This document shows positions 19,107 to 28,289 of a DNA stretch of 64,000 nt, piece by piece (positions within the stretch are counted from its first letter, which is position 1; every line of letters begins with the position of its first letter). A program made the translations under genes and the position numbers. Location: the NCBI RefSeq assembly GCF_013299165.1, contig NZ_JAAFKD010000004.1, positions 62,001-126,000 of the forward strand, read 5' to 3'. This DNA is from Microcoleus sp. bin38.metabat.b11b12b14.051. GTDB taxonomy: Bacteria > Cyanobacteriota > Cyanobacteriia > Cyanobacteriales > Microcoleaceae. Under the pieces are notes generated by a model that saw only the letters and a program-made list of their open reading frames with translations, ran no database searches and had not been told where the DNA came from.

Positions 19107-19153
19107 TCTGCGTCTATCTGCGTCTATCTGCGTCTATCTGCCTTCATCTGCGG
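19107..19153 (+). repeat. Tandem decamer CTGCGTCTAT
   Basis: Three exact and one or two degenerate copies of CTGCGTCTAT run into CTTCATCTGCGGTTGA. This is a short tandem repeat in the non-coding interval 18970-19429, which shows no gene. Confidence 0.7.
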
Positions 19154-19314
19154 TTGAACTCTCAATCAAACATTTATGAAGCATTCTATTATATTAAAAT
19201 CAAAATAGCGCCTGACACATCTATCTAAATAGCGATAATTTACTGTTACGTCTGCCTGAAATTATGCCTTAAGCATTAAGCTAAATATCACAGTGCAGGG
19301 CGCATCAATACCAA

Positions 19315-19380
19315 AGAAACCGGGTTTTTATCGAAATTAAAGGTGTAGATGCAGTATTTTCGCAAAAAAACCCGGTTTCT
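19315..19380. repeat. Hairpin repeat with AGAAACCGGGTTTTT arms
   Basis: Two perfect 15-base arms (AGAAACCGGGTTTTT and AAAAACCCGGTTTCT) are separated by 36 bases. The arm sequence matches the hairpin at 11272-11299, so both belong to one family. It ends 49 bases before the decarboxylase start. Confidence 0.7.
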
Positions 19381-19429
19381 CACCACTCGCGCGTAAATCG
19401 CAGATCAAATACAGCAATCAAGATCGATC

Positions 19430-21007
19430 GTGTCACAAGCCAACTCTCAACAACAAACTCCTCTATTAGATGCCCTGCGCGATCGCACAAATCACCATCA
19501 CGCACCATTCTACGCCCCCGGACACAAACGCGGACAAGGAATCTCTCAACAGCTAGTTGACTTATTCGGTGCCGCCGTATTTCGTTCCGATTTGCCGGAA
19601 TTGCCGGAATTAGACAATCTCTTCAATCCAGAAGGTGCAATTGCTCAAGCTCAAGAGTTAGCAGCCCAAGCATTTGGAGCAGACTCAACTCGCTTTTTAG
19701 CCAACGGTTCGACTTGCGGAATTATCGCCGCCATTGTCGCGACTTGCGGCACAGGCGATAAAATTATCTTGCCTCGAAATATCCACTCATCGGCAATTTC
19801 CGGCTTAATTTTATCCGGCGCAATGCCGATTTTTGTTGATCCAGAGTACGATCGCACTTGGGATATTGCCAACAGCATCACCCCAGAAGCCACAGCAGCA
19901 GCCTTAGAACAACATCCCGACGCGAAAGCAGTAATGGTCGTCTACCCAACCTATCACGGCGTTTGTGGGGATTTGCGGGCGATCGCCAAAATTACCAATC
20001 AATACAACATACCCTTATTAGTAGACGAAGCCCACGGCGCGCACTTTAACTTCCACCCCAACTTGCCAGAACCGGCTCTATCAGCAGGGGCAGATTTAAC
20101 AGTACAATCAATCCACAAAACCCTCGGTGCCATGACTCAAGCATCGATGTTGCATCTCAAGGGCGATCGTCTAGATATCCAAAAACTCGATCGAGCATTG
20201 CAGCTAGTACAATCCACCAGTCCCAGCTACTTATTATTAGCATCATTAGACGCCGCCCGCCAACAAATCGCCCTCCAAGGCAAGGAGTTAATGGCGCAAA
20301 CTTTACATTTAGCAGAAAAAGCGCGATCGCACATTAGTCAAATTCCCGGCTTATCAGTTTTAGAACCATTAAATACGCCCGGTTTTGTAGCATTAGACAG
20401 AACAAGGTTAACAGTAAAAGTATCCGATTTAGGAATTACAGGATTTGCGGCTGATGAAATTTTACACTCCGAACTCGGAGTCACCGCAGAATTACCAATG
20501 CCGCAACATCTGACATTTATTATCAGTTTGGGAAATACAGAAACAGATATTGATAATCTCATTCAAGCTTGTACTCTTTTAAAAGTCACATCTGACACAA
20601 TTGTCAATAAGTCTTTTATGGGCGGGCAAGATGCCCACCCCACAATCAAATTCACTCTTTGTGGAACAGGCATCTTGCCTGTTCTTGAAAATGGTGCAAC
20701 ATCTCACTTAGATGGAAGAAGTCAGAAAGAAGACGAGATTCTCTCCTTGCCCCGATTTTCCACTCCCCCACTCTCCCCCCGCGAGGCCTTCTTTTCCGCA
20801 GCGGAAACCGTAGCAATAGACAAAGCGGTCGATCGACTCAGCGCCGATATCATCTGTCCTTATCCCCCAGGAATACCTGTTTTGATGCCCGGTGAAATCA
20901 TTACGCCACAAGCCCTTGACTACCTGCAACATATCATTGCAGCCGGGGGCAAAATCACAGGTTGCAGCGATCCCCGCCTCCAAACTCTCAGGGTTGTGCG
21001 ACAGTAA
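19430..21007 (+). CDS. Orn/Lys/Arg decarboxylase-family PLP enzyme
   Basis: This is a PLP-dependent enzyme of the group-I (Orn/Lys/Arg decarboxylase) family, 525 aa. N-terminal FYAPGHKRGQG, FLANGSTCGI, VYPTYHGVCGD, DEAHGAH and the PLP-lysine block SIHKTLGAMTQ are all present. The C-terminal domain carries the CPYPPGIPVLMPGE motif. The likely reaction is decarboxylation of a basic amino acid in polyamine supply; the substrate is not resolvable. The start is GTG 19430. Residues about 385-440 have no counterpart that I recognise in the family, and the DNA there (20618-20690) is interspersed repeat, so the enzyme seems to carry an in-frame repeat insertion in the linker before its C-terminal domain. 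Confidence 0.88.
   Translation: MSQANSQQQTPLLDALRDRTNHHHAPFYAPGHKRGQGISQQLVDLFGAAVFRSDLPELPELDNLFNPEGAIAQAQELAAQAFGADSTRFLANGSTCGIIAAIVATCGTGDKIILPRNIHSSAISGLILSGAMPIFVDPEYDRTWDIANSITPEATAAALEQHPDAKAVMVVYPTYHGVCGDLRAIAKITNQYNIPLLVDEAHGAHFNFHPNLPEPALSAGADLTVQSIHKTLGAMTQASMLHLKGDRLDIQKLDRALQLVQSTSPSYLLLASLDAARQQIALQGKELMAQTLHLAEKARSHISQIPGLSVLEPLNTPGFVALDRTRLTVKVSDLGITGFAADEILHSELGVTAELPMPQHLTFIISLGNTETDIDNLIQACTLLKVTSDTIVNKSFMGGQDAHPTIKFTLCGTGILPVLENGATSHLDGRSQKEDEILSLPRFSTPPLSPREAFFSAAETVAIDKAVDRLSADIICPYPPGIPVLMPGEIITPQALDYLQHIIAAGGKITGCSDPRLQTLRVVRQ
20618..20690 (+). repeat. Interspersed repeats read in frame inside the decarboxylase gene
   Basis: Two elements lie back to back: GGGCGGGCAAGATGCCCACC and a 33-base sequence (20655-20687) identical to 9917-9949. 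Both have palindromic cores. They are translated as part of the decarboxylase, giving peptides such as GGQDAHPT and CGTGILPVLENG. Confidence 0.85.
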
Positions 21008-21111
21008 ATATTAAGACTTGAGGAAATACGGAGAATTTCTACTTCTGCCTGACTTCCAACTTCGATCTTGCTTCAATCTAAAATCTCAAATCTCAAATCT
21101 CAAATAAAACT

Positions 21112-21705
21112 ATGCTTTGGCCCTACGTCACTCCTGGTATCCCAGACGATTTATTTGAACGTTTACCGGGAATTCCCATGAGTAAGCGAGAAGTCCGACT
21201 GCTGTTACTGTCCCACCTGCGGCTGCAAGCAGATTCAGTGGTGTGGGACATCGGTGCAGGTACTGGTACGATCGCCGTAGAGACAGGTTTGCTGTGTCCC
21301 AAAGGTCGGATTATCGCCGTAGAAAGGGACGAAGAAGTCGCAAGCTTGATTCGCCGAAATTGCGATCGATTCGATCTCAAAAACGTAGAAGTTATAGAAG
21401 GTAGCGCCCCAGAATGCCTCGAAAACCTCCCCGAACCCCCCCACCGAGTCTGCATCGAAGGAGGGCGCCCCATTAAAATGATTCTCAAGGAAGTCTGGCG
21501 GTACTTGCGGCCCAAAGGTAGAGTTGTCGCCACAGCATCGAATTTAGAGAATCTTTACGCGCTTTCCGAAAGCTTCGCCGAGTTGCAAGTTCGCAACATC
21601 GAGGTAGTCCAGTCCGCCGTCAACCGCTTGGAGACTCGGGGCCTGAGTCAAATCTTTGCCGCCGTCAATCCCATCTTTATTCTCAGCGGCGAAAAGCTCG
21701 ATTAG
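21112..21705 (+). CDS. cbiT: Precorrin-6B C15 methyltransferase/decarboxylase subunit CbiT
   Basis: This is a SAM-dependent methyltransferase of corrin (vitamin B12) synthesis acting on precorrin-6B or its cobalt form. The N-terminus GIPDDLFERLPGIPMSKREVR is the family signature, followed by the SAM loop WDIGAGTGTIAVE and AVERDEE. The length (197 aa) is normal for stand-alone CbiT; the CbiE partner is not adjacent. No cobalamin riboswitch was recognised upstream. Confidence 0.92.
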   Translation: MLWPYVTPGIPDDLFERLPGIPMSKREVRLLLLSHLRLQADSVVWDIGAGTGTIAVETGLLCPKGRIIAVERDEEVASLIRRNCDRFDLKNVEVIEGSAPECLENLPEPPHRVCIEGGRPIKMILKEVWRYLRPKGRVVATASNLENLYALSESFAELQVRNIEVVQSAVNRLETRGLSQIFAAVNPIFILSGEKLD

Positions 21706-21709
21706 TCAT

Positions 21710-21795
21710 GGGGCATTGGGCATTGGGCATTGGGCATGGGGCATGGGGCATTGGGCATTGGGCATTGGGATTGGGCATTGGTCATTAGTCATTAG
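21710..21795 (+). repeat. Tandem heptamers GGGCATT/GGGCATG
   Basis: About nine GGGCATT-type heptamers, then GTCATTA copies, directly after the cbiT stop. Confidence 0.8.
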
Positions 21796-22179
21796 ACTTA
21801 GATAGTGCCACACCCCATCAAAGATCCTCGTCTGGGCTTGAAGTATTTGGATGACTCAGAACTCAATACTAAATGTAATTCTTAACCTTTTTTACGTTCG
21901 CTTAACGTTCATACTTAGAATAAGGTCGATCGTAGCTGGAGCGATCGCCCGAGTTGAAATTTTGGAGCGCCAGTTGGGGATGCGGTTGGCTGTGCAAGCG
22001 AGAAACCCGTACCTTAACAATCCTTGCATCCGAAATCTCAAATAGACTGACCCGTACCCAAAACCACAATTTTAGACTAAGAGTTCAACCTCCCAGATTC
22101 ATCTGCCCTTGTGAATCTAAAATCTAAAATCTAAAATCTAAAATCGACTGACCCGCCGTCTGCTGTGAGAATTCATTTT
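21796..22179. other. Intergenic region with TAAAATC heptamers
   Basis: Upstream of cdsA I see a HIP1 site (GAGCGATCGC near 21940) and a TAAAATC tandem at about 22113-22145. A 64-residue open frame at 21851-22045 has no recognisable family or good start region, so I do not call it. Confidence 0.5.
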
Positions 22180-23088
22180 ATGCCTTGGTCTCGTATCCTG
22201 AGTGGAATAGTTGCGATCGTCCTTGCTTTAGGAATGATTATTATGGGGGGATGGTACTTCACCCTGGGCTTTGGCGTCATCGTCTACCTAGGTCAATTGG
22301 AATATTTTCAATTAGCCCGGGCTAAAGGCATTGCACCCGCTGCCAAAACTACCTTAGTTGTCAGTCAAGGCTTGCTGATTACTGCCGCCTTAGCACCGCA
22401 ACTCGTAGACGCCATGTTCCCCCTCGCCGGAACATTAATCTGTTTCTACCTGTTGTTCCAACCTAAATTATCGACGATCGCCGATATTGCCTCCTCAATT
22501 TTAGGATTGTTCTACGGCGGTTATTTGCCCAGCTATTGGGTACGGCTGCGAGTCGGCCTCGATCCAGCCAATCTGGCTACAACCCAATTTTCGCAATTAG
22601 TAGCAAGCAACGCGCCCGTTAATATTTACTCGTCCCAGTCTTGGACAAGTTCCAGCAACATATCTCTAGGATTTACTTCGCTGCTGCTGGCTTTCCTCTG
22701 CATCTGGGCTGCGGACATTGGCGCTTATTTTGTCGGCAAATTCTTCGGCCGCACTAGCCTCTCCCACATCAGCCCCAAAAAAACCGTTGAAGGTGCCGTA
22801 TTTGGAGTTTGCGGCAGCATCGCCGTGGCCGTCGCCGGGTCTTGGTATTTACAATGGCCGGGTTGGCCCTATAGTGGCGCTGCTTTTGGTCTGTTGATTG
22901 GCGTTGCTAGCTTGTTGGGAGATTTAACTGAGTCGATGATGAAACGAGACGCCGGTGTTAAGGATTCGGGACAGTTGATCCCCGGTCACGGCGGCATTCT
23001 CGATCGCACGGACAGTTATGTTTTTACCGCACCCTTAGTCTACTATTTTGTGACTTTGCTATTGCCCGCGATCGAGTCTTTCTTTTGA
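22180..23088 (+). CDS. cdsA: Phosphatidate cytidylyltransferase
   Basis: This integral membrane enzyme makes CDP-diacylglycerol from CTP and phosphatidic acid, feeding phosphatidylglycerol synthesis. It shows about seven hydrophobic segments and the C-terminal signature SPKKTVEGAVFG with GDLTESMMKRDAGVKD and PGHGGILDRTDS. I set the start at ATG 22180 (MPWSRILSG), which matches the usual cyanobacterial beginning, rather than GTG 22165. Confidence 0.95.
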   Translation: MPWSRILSGIVAIVLALGMIIMGGWYFTLGFGVIVYLGQLEYFQLARAKGIAPAAKTTLVVSQGLLITAALAPQLVDAMFPLAGTLICFYLLFQPKLSTIADIASSILGLFYGGYLPSYWVRLRVGLDPANLATTQFSQLVASNAPVNIYSSQSWTSSSNISLGFTSLLLAFLCIWAADIGAYFVGKFFGRTSLSHISPKKTVEGAVFGVCGSIAVAVAGSWYLQWPGWPYSGAAFGLLIGVASLLGDLTESMMKRDAGVKDSGQLIPGHGGILDRTDSYVFTAPLVYYFVTLLLPAIESFF

Positions 23089-23117
23089 CAAGCGCGATCG
23101 AATTGGAGGAGTTCCGG

Positions 23118-23909
23118 CTAAGGCAAAACTCTAATTGAGCCCCGACAAACAATCTCCCCCAGACTCAAAATTAACTCCTCAATCTCGACTTCCGGCCCGA
23201 AATCAATTTGAAAATCATTGAAATCACTGCTCTTTAATTCTCGATCGATTTCGATTTCCGGTGCTTGAAACATCAATTCGCGACCGCTGGAAATCCGCAA
23301 ACCAGTCCGCAATACCAAAGGAATTTGCGTACCGCCAGCGCGCAAAATACTCGCCGAAAGTGTCAACTTTCCCTGTTCAATTTTTATCTGCGAATTTTGC
23401 AACTTTAGCGACTTTTCGCTATCAGCCAGCGGCAGCATTGGCAGCAAAAATTCACTCAAAGCATCAGCCAGCAAAGGCGCTTTCAGCGACGCATTCAAAT
23501 CGGCTTGACTGAGCCTCAAAACGCCTGCCACGGGAACCGATTCGAGCAGGCGCAGCGGTTTGCCTTTGAGAGCTTGACCGAGGTTAATGCGAATGCCGCA
23601 GCCCTCTATGGCAACTTCTGTTAAGTGTAATCCTTTATACACAGCACCGCGAGCGGCGGCCGTTACTTTGGGGATAGTACCGCTGAAAATTTGTCGATCG
23701 CTCCCCTCAATTTTCACCTTCAACTCGTCAACTTGCTGAACTTGCGATCGCAGCAACAACTGCACCGCCGGAGACAGCACCGAACTCGCGATCCGGCTGC
23801 CTGGGTTCGGCGGCGGTGTCCCCCCGTCCTCGTCAAGATTGGCACTCCCAGAAGAGCTGGCAGTGCTAGCTATATTGTCAAATAACACAGAGTTGCGATC
23901 GACAGTCAT
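23118..23909 (-). CDS. DUF2993 (LmeA-like) protein
   Basis: This soluble protein of about 263 aa belongs to the DUF2993 family common in cyanobacteria and actinobacteria. Typical features are the VLSPAVQLLLRSQVQQVDELKV start of the domain (about residues 45-67), the GLHLTEVAIEGCGIRINLG block and repeated beta strands. The actinobacterial LmeA is a periplasmic mannosyl-lipid enzyme, but here no signal peptide is seen and no catalytic residue can be assigned. Start: the second Met (23909) or the first (23915). It is convergent with cdsA. Confidence 0.8.
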   Translation of the reverse strand: MTVDRNSVLFDNIASTASSSGSANLDEDGGTPPPNPGSRIASSVLSPAVQLLLRSQVQQVDELKVKIEGSDRQIFSGTIPKVTAAARGAVYKGLHLTEVAIEGCGIRINLGQALKGKPLRLLESVPVAGVLRLSQADLNASLKAPLLADALSEFLLPMLPLADSEKSLKLQNSQIKIEQGKLTLSASILRAGGTQIPLVLRTGLRISSGRELMFQAPEIEIDRELKSSDFNDFQIDFGPEVEIEELILSLGEIVCRGSIRVLP

Positions 23910-24338
23910 AAACAATTTGAAAATTACAAACCTTAATATTCAAACACAGAAATTTAACCAAGGATCTCTCCTAAGTTGGCCAGTTGTGCGATCCCGAGGT
24001 CAATTTCGCGATCGAGCGTATAAAATTAACCACCAGTACCGGTTTTATGGTAGTGTTGGTTCATGGTCGGGTCAGACCAACACATCTCAAACCAGCAACA
24101 AACCAACGGTGCAGGCAATAGCCTGCCGCGAGTATTTTCCTCGTAGTTTTTGCACAACATTCAGGGTTATGGCATAACGACAATCTTCACCAGGCGCAAC
24201 GCCCTGTAACGATTGGTTAGCAAGCATTAGAATTTATTCCCAACCAGGAATTGAACATTGGCAGCATCGGTTAATCCATTAACCGTGTCGTATTTCCTCC
24301 CCCCACCGCTCTTTGTTGGCGGTTTCCACACTCCCGTC
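23910..24338. other. Divergent intergenic region, DUF2993 / rluB
   Basis: This region holds the promoters of two divergent genes. It contains a GTGTTGGT ... ACCAACAC dyad at about 24053-24083 and GCGATCG sites. The in-frame codons from 24258 to 24338 preceding the rluB ATG look non-coding. No further gene is seen. Confidence 0.5.
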
Positions 24339-25133
24339 ATGTCTGATGAAAGGCTGCAAAAAATCCTCGCCCAGTGGGGCATTGCTTCTCGCCGTCTAGC
24401 AGAACAGATGATTTTAGCTGGACGAGTCCGAATTAATGGCAATATTGCTCTTTTAGGGCAAAAAGCAAATCCCGATCGCGATCTCATCGAAGTCGATGGC
24501 ATCCCAGTCAAACCAACGGATCGACCCGCTTGTGTCTATCTGTTGCTCAACAAACCCGCAGGTGTAGTTTCTACTTGCAGCGATCCCAGAGCTCGCTCGA
24601 AGGTTCTTGACTTCCTGCCGCCCAAATTGCGATCTGGTCAAGGCATCCACCCCGTAGGACGCTTAGATGCAGATTCCACAGGCGCACTCTTGCTCACCAA
24701 TGATGGTAAGCTGACATTTTGTTTGACCCATCCGCGTCACTCGATCGCCAAAACTTATCAAGTTTGGGTGCTCGGCGATCCCCCGGAACCGGTACTGCAA
24801 GCGTGGCGTCAGGGCATTATCTTGTCCGGTAGAAAAACATTGCCCGCGAAAGTTAGAGTTCTTTCTCGTACCGGAGACCAAACTCTGTTAGAAGTAATTC
24901 TATCAGAAGGGAGAAACCGACAGATTCGGCGCACCGCCGAACAGTTGGGATATCCCGTGGTGCGCCTGCACCGCACAGCCATTGGCCCGATTGAATTGCA
25001 GCCGCCAGCGAGGCCAATATTGCCACCAGGCTGCTACCGACCCCTAGAAGATTCAGAAATTATTTTTTTATGGAATCTAGTCAACCTAACATCAATAAGC
25101 GTGCCAGTGAATCCCCAAAAGCACAGCATATGA
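24339..25133 (+). CDS. rluB: RsuA/RluB-type pseudouridine synthase
   Basis: This enzyme isomerises a uridine in rRNA to pseudouridine. An N-terminal S4 RNA-binding domain (ERLQKILAQWGIASRRLAEQ) is followed by the catalytic domain with GRLDADSTGALLLTNDG, which holds the nucleophilic Asp, and EGRNRQIRR. About 264 aa from ATG 24339; a longer frame from 24258 has an atypical N-terminus. The stop codon overlaps the ATG of the next gene in an ATGA arrangement (25130-25133), indicating translational coupling. Assignment as RluB rather than RsuA or RluE is by similarity only. Confidence 0.9.
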   Translation: MSDERLQKILAQWGIASRRLAEQMILAGRVRINGNIALLGQKANPDRDLIEVDGIPVKPTDRPACVYLLLNKPAGVVSTCSDPRARSKVLDFLPPKLRSGQGIHPVGRLDADSTGALLLTNDGKLTFCLTHPRHSIAKTYQVWVLGDPPEPVLQAWRQGIILSGRKTLPAKVRVLSRTGDQTLLEVILSEGRNRQIRRTAEQLGYPVVRLHRTAIGPIELQPPARPILPPGCYRPLEDSEIIFLWNLVNLTSISVPVNPQKHSI

Positions 25134-26002
25134 CAAAGAATTTATTGTTTTTATTCTTCAACAAAACTAAGCAGAAACTGCATTCCCAAGAGCCAGAATC
25201 ACCTGAGAAAAAATTAGCTGAAATTGGCTCTAAACTCCGAGAGTACCGGGAACAGCAGTCGATTTCTTTGGACAAAGTAGCTGTGGTAACAATGATTCGG
25301 CGGAATCTGCTGCAAGCCATTGAAGACGGTAAACTCGACCAACTCCCCGAACCAGTCTACACTCAGGGTTTGATTAAACGGTACGCCGAAGCAATGGGTT
25401 TGGACGGAGCTCAGTTTGCTGACTTTTTCCCGCTCGAACCGCCAACGCGATCGTCCGCCAAGCTATCCGGGCTAAATCTGCCTCAGTTGCGGCCGATGCA
25501 CCTTTATCTTTTTTACACATTTCTAATTATTTGTTCAGTCAATGCCTTATCTCAGTTAATGGGCGGTTCTGTGACTGCAAAAAACGGTGCAGGAACCAAA
25601 GAACTAGCGCTTCAGCAACAAGAACAAGCTCGTTTAATTGCTGAGGGGTCGAGCGCCTCAAAAAATCAGAAACCAGATAGCTACACCGCTGTGGAAGCAG
25701 CAAGAAGCGGTGAAAATGCAGGTAAATTTGGTAATAAACCAGTAATGGTTAACGTCACTTTTAAAGCCGAATCCTGGATGCAGATTGAAGTCGATGGTAA
25801 AACAGAGTTTGAGGGAACTTTACCTTCAGGAACTGTCCGCACCTGGCAAGCCGAAAAGCAATTGGTAGTTGTAGCTGGCAACGCGGGCGGGGTGATGGTT
25901 GCTGTTAATAACGGACAACCCGAACAGCTCGGAGCCCCGGGAGTCGCCAAAGAAGTTGTTTTTAAAGCAGACGAAATCAAGCCGACCGCCAAGCCCAAAT
26001 AA
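25130..26002 (+). CDS. RodZ-like helix-turn-helix membrane protein
   Basis: An N-terminal HTH domain of the RodZ type (about residues 25-95: GSKLREYREQQSISLDKVA, NLLQAIEDGKLDQLPEPVY, QGLIKRYAEAMGLD) is followed by one membrane helix (LYLFYTFLIICSVNAL, about 125-145), a Gln/Ser-rich linker and a C-terminal beta domain (DUF4115 type; SWMQIEVDGKTEFEGTLPSGTVRTW). RodZ links MreB to the cell-shape machinery. I chose ATG 25130 because of the ATGA overlap with rluB; an upstream in-frame ATG at 25070 would overlap rluB by 64 bases. Confidence 0.85.
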   Translation: MTKNLLFLFFNKTKQKLHSQEPESPEKKLAEIGSKLREYREQQSISLDKVAVVTMIRRNLLQAIEDGKLDQLPEPVYTQGLIKRYAEAMGLDGAQFADFFPLEPPTRSSAKLSGLNLPQLRPMHLYLFYTFLIICSVNALSQLMGGSVTAKNGAGTKELALQQQEQARLIAEGSSASKNQKPDSYTAVEAARSGENAGKFGNKPVMVNVTFKAESWMQIEVDGKTEFEGTLPSGTVRTWQAEKQLVVVAGNAGGVMVAVNNGQPEQLGAPGVAKEVVFKADEIKPTAKPK

Positions 26003-26014
26003 TGAAGGTTAATT

Positions 26015-26118
26015 GGTAATGGGCGATCGGTAATCGGTAATCGCTGACAGTGCACAGCTTTTAATTACAATGTCTGTCTTGACTGACTGATTACCTATTA
26101 CCCATTACCCATTACCGA
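26015..26118 (+). repeat. TAATGGGTAATGG-type short repeats
   Basis: Degenerate tandem units of the GGTAATCGGTAATC and TTACCCATTACCCA kinds lie between the RodZ-like gene and the malQ stop. The two halves are in inverted orientation. Confidence 0.6.
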
Positions 26119-26125
26119 TTTTTGT

Positions 26126-27634
26126 TCAATTTTTTTGAGGTGTGCGCCCGCAAATGTAAGTCATTGTTTTGAGCCGATCGCGCACATCCCAATTCAAAGC
26201 TTCCCGGCGATAGCGCCAGCCCCAATTTCCGTCTGCTTTCCCCGGAAAATTCATCCGCGCGTCGGTATCCAAACCCAACAAATCTTGATAGGGAACAATT
26301 GCCAAATTAGCAATAGAAAACCAACCCATGCGGATTAAAGACCAGTGAATGCCTTGGGGTTCGATGCAGCCCAAATAACGCAAAACCTCATCTCTTTCGT
26401 AGTTTTGCAGTTGATTGAACCAGCCAACAGTCGTGTCGTTGTCGTGAGTGCCCGTGTAAACTACGCAGTTACGAACATAATTGAAAGGCAAAAAAGGATC
26501 GCCTGGCCCAGCGCCGAAAGCAAACTGCAAAATCTTCATTCCCGGAAACTCGAACCGATCGCGCAAAGCTTCCACTTCCGGAGTAATTACCCCCAAATCT
26601 TCAGCAATAATCGGCAAGTTGCCGAACTTCTCGTTAATAACCTCAAACAAAGCCGTTCCCGGCGCATTAATCCACTCTCCATCGATCGCAGTTTCCTGCC
26701 CGCGCTTCACCGCCCAGTAAGCATCAAATCCTCTAAAGTGGTCGATCCGAGTCACGTCTACATAAGCGAAAATCGCCTCAAAACGCTGCACCCACCACTG
26801 AAAATTAGTTGCTTCCAAAGCCTCCCAATTGTATACGGGATTGCCCCACAATTGACCTGTGGAACTGAAGTAATCCGGGGGAACACCTGCCATTAAAGCT
26901 GGTTCTCCACTTGCTTCGTCCAAGCAAAATAACTCAGGATGCGACCACACATCAGCGCTGTCGTGAGCTACATAAATCGGAATGTCGCCAATAATTTTAA
27001 TCTCGCGCAGATTCGCATAGCGTTTCAATTCTGTCCACTGACGGAAAAACTCGAACTGGACGTATTTGTAGTAATAAATCTCAGTATGTAGCTGCTGCCG
27101 CCATTTTTCTAGCGCCTCGGGTTGGCGTCGGGCAATTTCTGGTTCCCAAGTGTGCCAGCTACTGCCGTTGAAGCTGTCTTTTAGTGCCATAAATAAGGCA
27201 TAATCTTCCAGCCAACTGGCTTTGCTGTCACAAAAAGCTGAGTATTCTCTTTGCTGCACCGGCGATGCTTTGGCTTTGAAGTTTTCGCAGGCTTTTTTAA
27301 GCAGGGGTATTTTATGAGCGATCGCGCGATCGAATTCTACTGTATCGAGGGGAAATTCCGGCGAACGATCTAAATCTTCATCGCTGAGCAATTGCTCGTC
27401 CCGCAGGATTTCCGGACTCAGCAGCAGCGGGTTTCCTGCCATTGCTGAATAGCAAGAATAAGGAGAATTGCCGTATCCTGTCGGGCCCAGCGGCAATATC
27501 TGCCAGTATTGCTGGTCGCTCTCTACTAAAAAGTCAATAAAACGATATGCTTCTATTCCCATATCCCCTACGCCAAATCGGCTGGGAAAAGATGTCGGGT
27601 GAAGTAAAATGCCGCTAGCTCGGGGAAAAAGCAT
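26126..27634 (-). CDS. malQ: 4-alpha-glucanotransferase (amylomaltase, GH77)
   Basis: This cytosolic enzyme transfers alpha-1,4-glucan segments between acceptors in glycogen and maltooligosaccharide metabolism. Length is 502 aa. GH77 landmarks: GILLHPTSFPSRFGVGDMG at the N-terminus, GPTGYGNSPYS, VTRIDHFRGFDAYW with the nucleophile Asp, IIAEDLGVITPEV with the acid/base Glu, and YTGTHDNDTTVGW. It is a single gene facing the RodZ-like gene. Confidence 0.96.
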   Translation of the reverse strand: MLFPRASGILLHPTSFPSRFGVGDMGIEAYRFIDFLVESDQQYWQILPLGPTGYGNSPYSCYSAMAGNPLLLSPEILRDEQLLSDEDLDRSPEFPLDTVEFDRAIAHKIPLLKKACENFKAKASPVQQREYSAFCDSKASWLEDYALFMALKDSFNGSSWHTWEPEIARRQPEALEKWRQQLHTEIYYYKYVQFEFFRQWTELKRYANLREIKIIGDIPIYVAHDSADVWSHPELFCLDEASGEPALMAGVPPDYFSSTGQLWGNPVYNWEALEATNFQWWVQRFEAIFAYVDVTRIDHFRGFDAYWAVKRGQETAIDGEWINAPGTALFEVINEKFGNLPIIAEDLGVITPEVEALRDRFEFPGMKILQFAFGAGPGDPFLPFNYVRNCVVYTGTHDNDTTVGWFNQLQNYERDEVLRYLGCIEPQGIHWSLIRMGWFSIANLAIVPYQDLLGLDTDARMNFPGKADGNWGWRYRREALNWDVRDRLKTMTYICGRTPQKN

Positions 27635-28079
27635 AATCTATCTAAAGATATAGGAGTTAAACATTGACAATTTGACCGATGTTCCCTACAGGTTAAACTT
27701 CGCAGTTTGTAGGGCGATTGTTATGGCCAATACTTTTGCGATTGTCTCATATTTTTTGCGGAACTTGCTTGCTAAATATTTGTATCAAAATCTCATCACA
27801 AATGCCGATCGCCAAACACCGAGCTTTCCAATTAGGGACTTGCCCCACGCAGGCAATTGCCTGGATACTAAATATTTCGATCGATCGCACAATGGTTGGT
27901 GGGCAAGTTTATTTATAACTTTTCTCTAGCTGTGGCCTGATCTGCCTCCAGTCGTAAATTGCACTCTCCGGGGCAAACTCAAGGCGATCGGAGCGATCGC
28001 CCCCCGCGCACAAAGATGCCGACTGTTTTTGTATCTCCAGAAACAGTCGGCTGCGAAATTAGCGGTGAAGAGGCTGAGT
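27635..28079. other. Intergenic region between malQ and psbY
   Basis: No gene is recognised. A short frame at 27672-27929 has no family resemblance. The region holds GCGATCGG/GCGATCGC HIP1 sites near 27985-28000 and the psbY hairpin at 28018-28051. Confidence 0.5.
28018..28051 (-). terminator. Hairpin downstream of psbY
   Basis: An 11-bp perfect stem (GCCGACTGTTT / AAACAGTCGGC) with a 12-base loop lies 28 bases after the psbY stop on the minus strand. It is followed by ATCTTTG, so it is a plausible terminator. Confidence 0.6.
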
Positions 28080-28205
28080 TTAAGCTTGCTTGTTCAACAT
28101 TTTCTGCACTTGTTTGATAGCTACAGCGCCGACGTTGTAAGCTGCCCAGCCGCCCGCTAACAAGACGGGCATCAATACTATCAGTATGCGGAAGTCAAAA
28201 TCCAT
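28080..28205 (-). CDS. psbY: Photosystem II protein Y
   Basis: This 41-residue protein starts MDFDFRILIVLMPVL, continues with LAGGWAAYNVGAVAI and ends KMLNKQA. It has a single membrane helix and the PVLLAGGWA block characteristic of PsbY, a peripheral low-mass subunit of photosystem II near cytochrome b559 in the thylakoid membrane. A strong Shine-Dalgarno (AGGAGGATAACTC) lies directly before the ATG. It is monocistronic, with a hairpin after the stop. Its small size and lack of other support are outweighed by the clear family match. Confidence 0.93.
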   Translation of the reverse strand: MDFDFRILIVLMPVLLAGGWAAYNVGAVAIKQVQKMLNKQA

Positions 28206-28289
28206 GAGTTATCCTCCTAAAGTTTTTTAACAAATTCTCATAATCTATTTGTATCTCATTTTGTCGCTATTCTCCTGACTCTTTAAGCA

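Noticed and set aside
21112..21250. Cobalamin riboswitch before cbiT
   Set aside because: No B12-box-like sequence or suitable structure was visible in the short upstream gap.
21851..22045. 64-residue open frame upstream of cdsA
   Set aside because: No recognisable family, no ribosome binding site, and A/T-rich intergenic composition.
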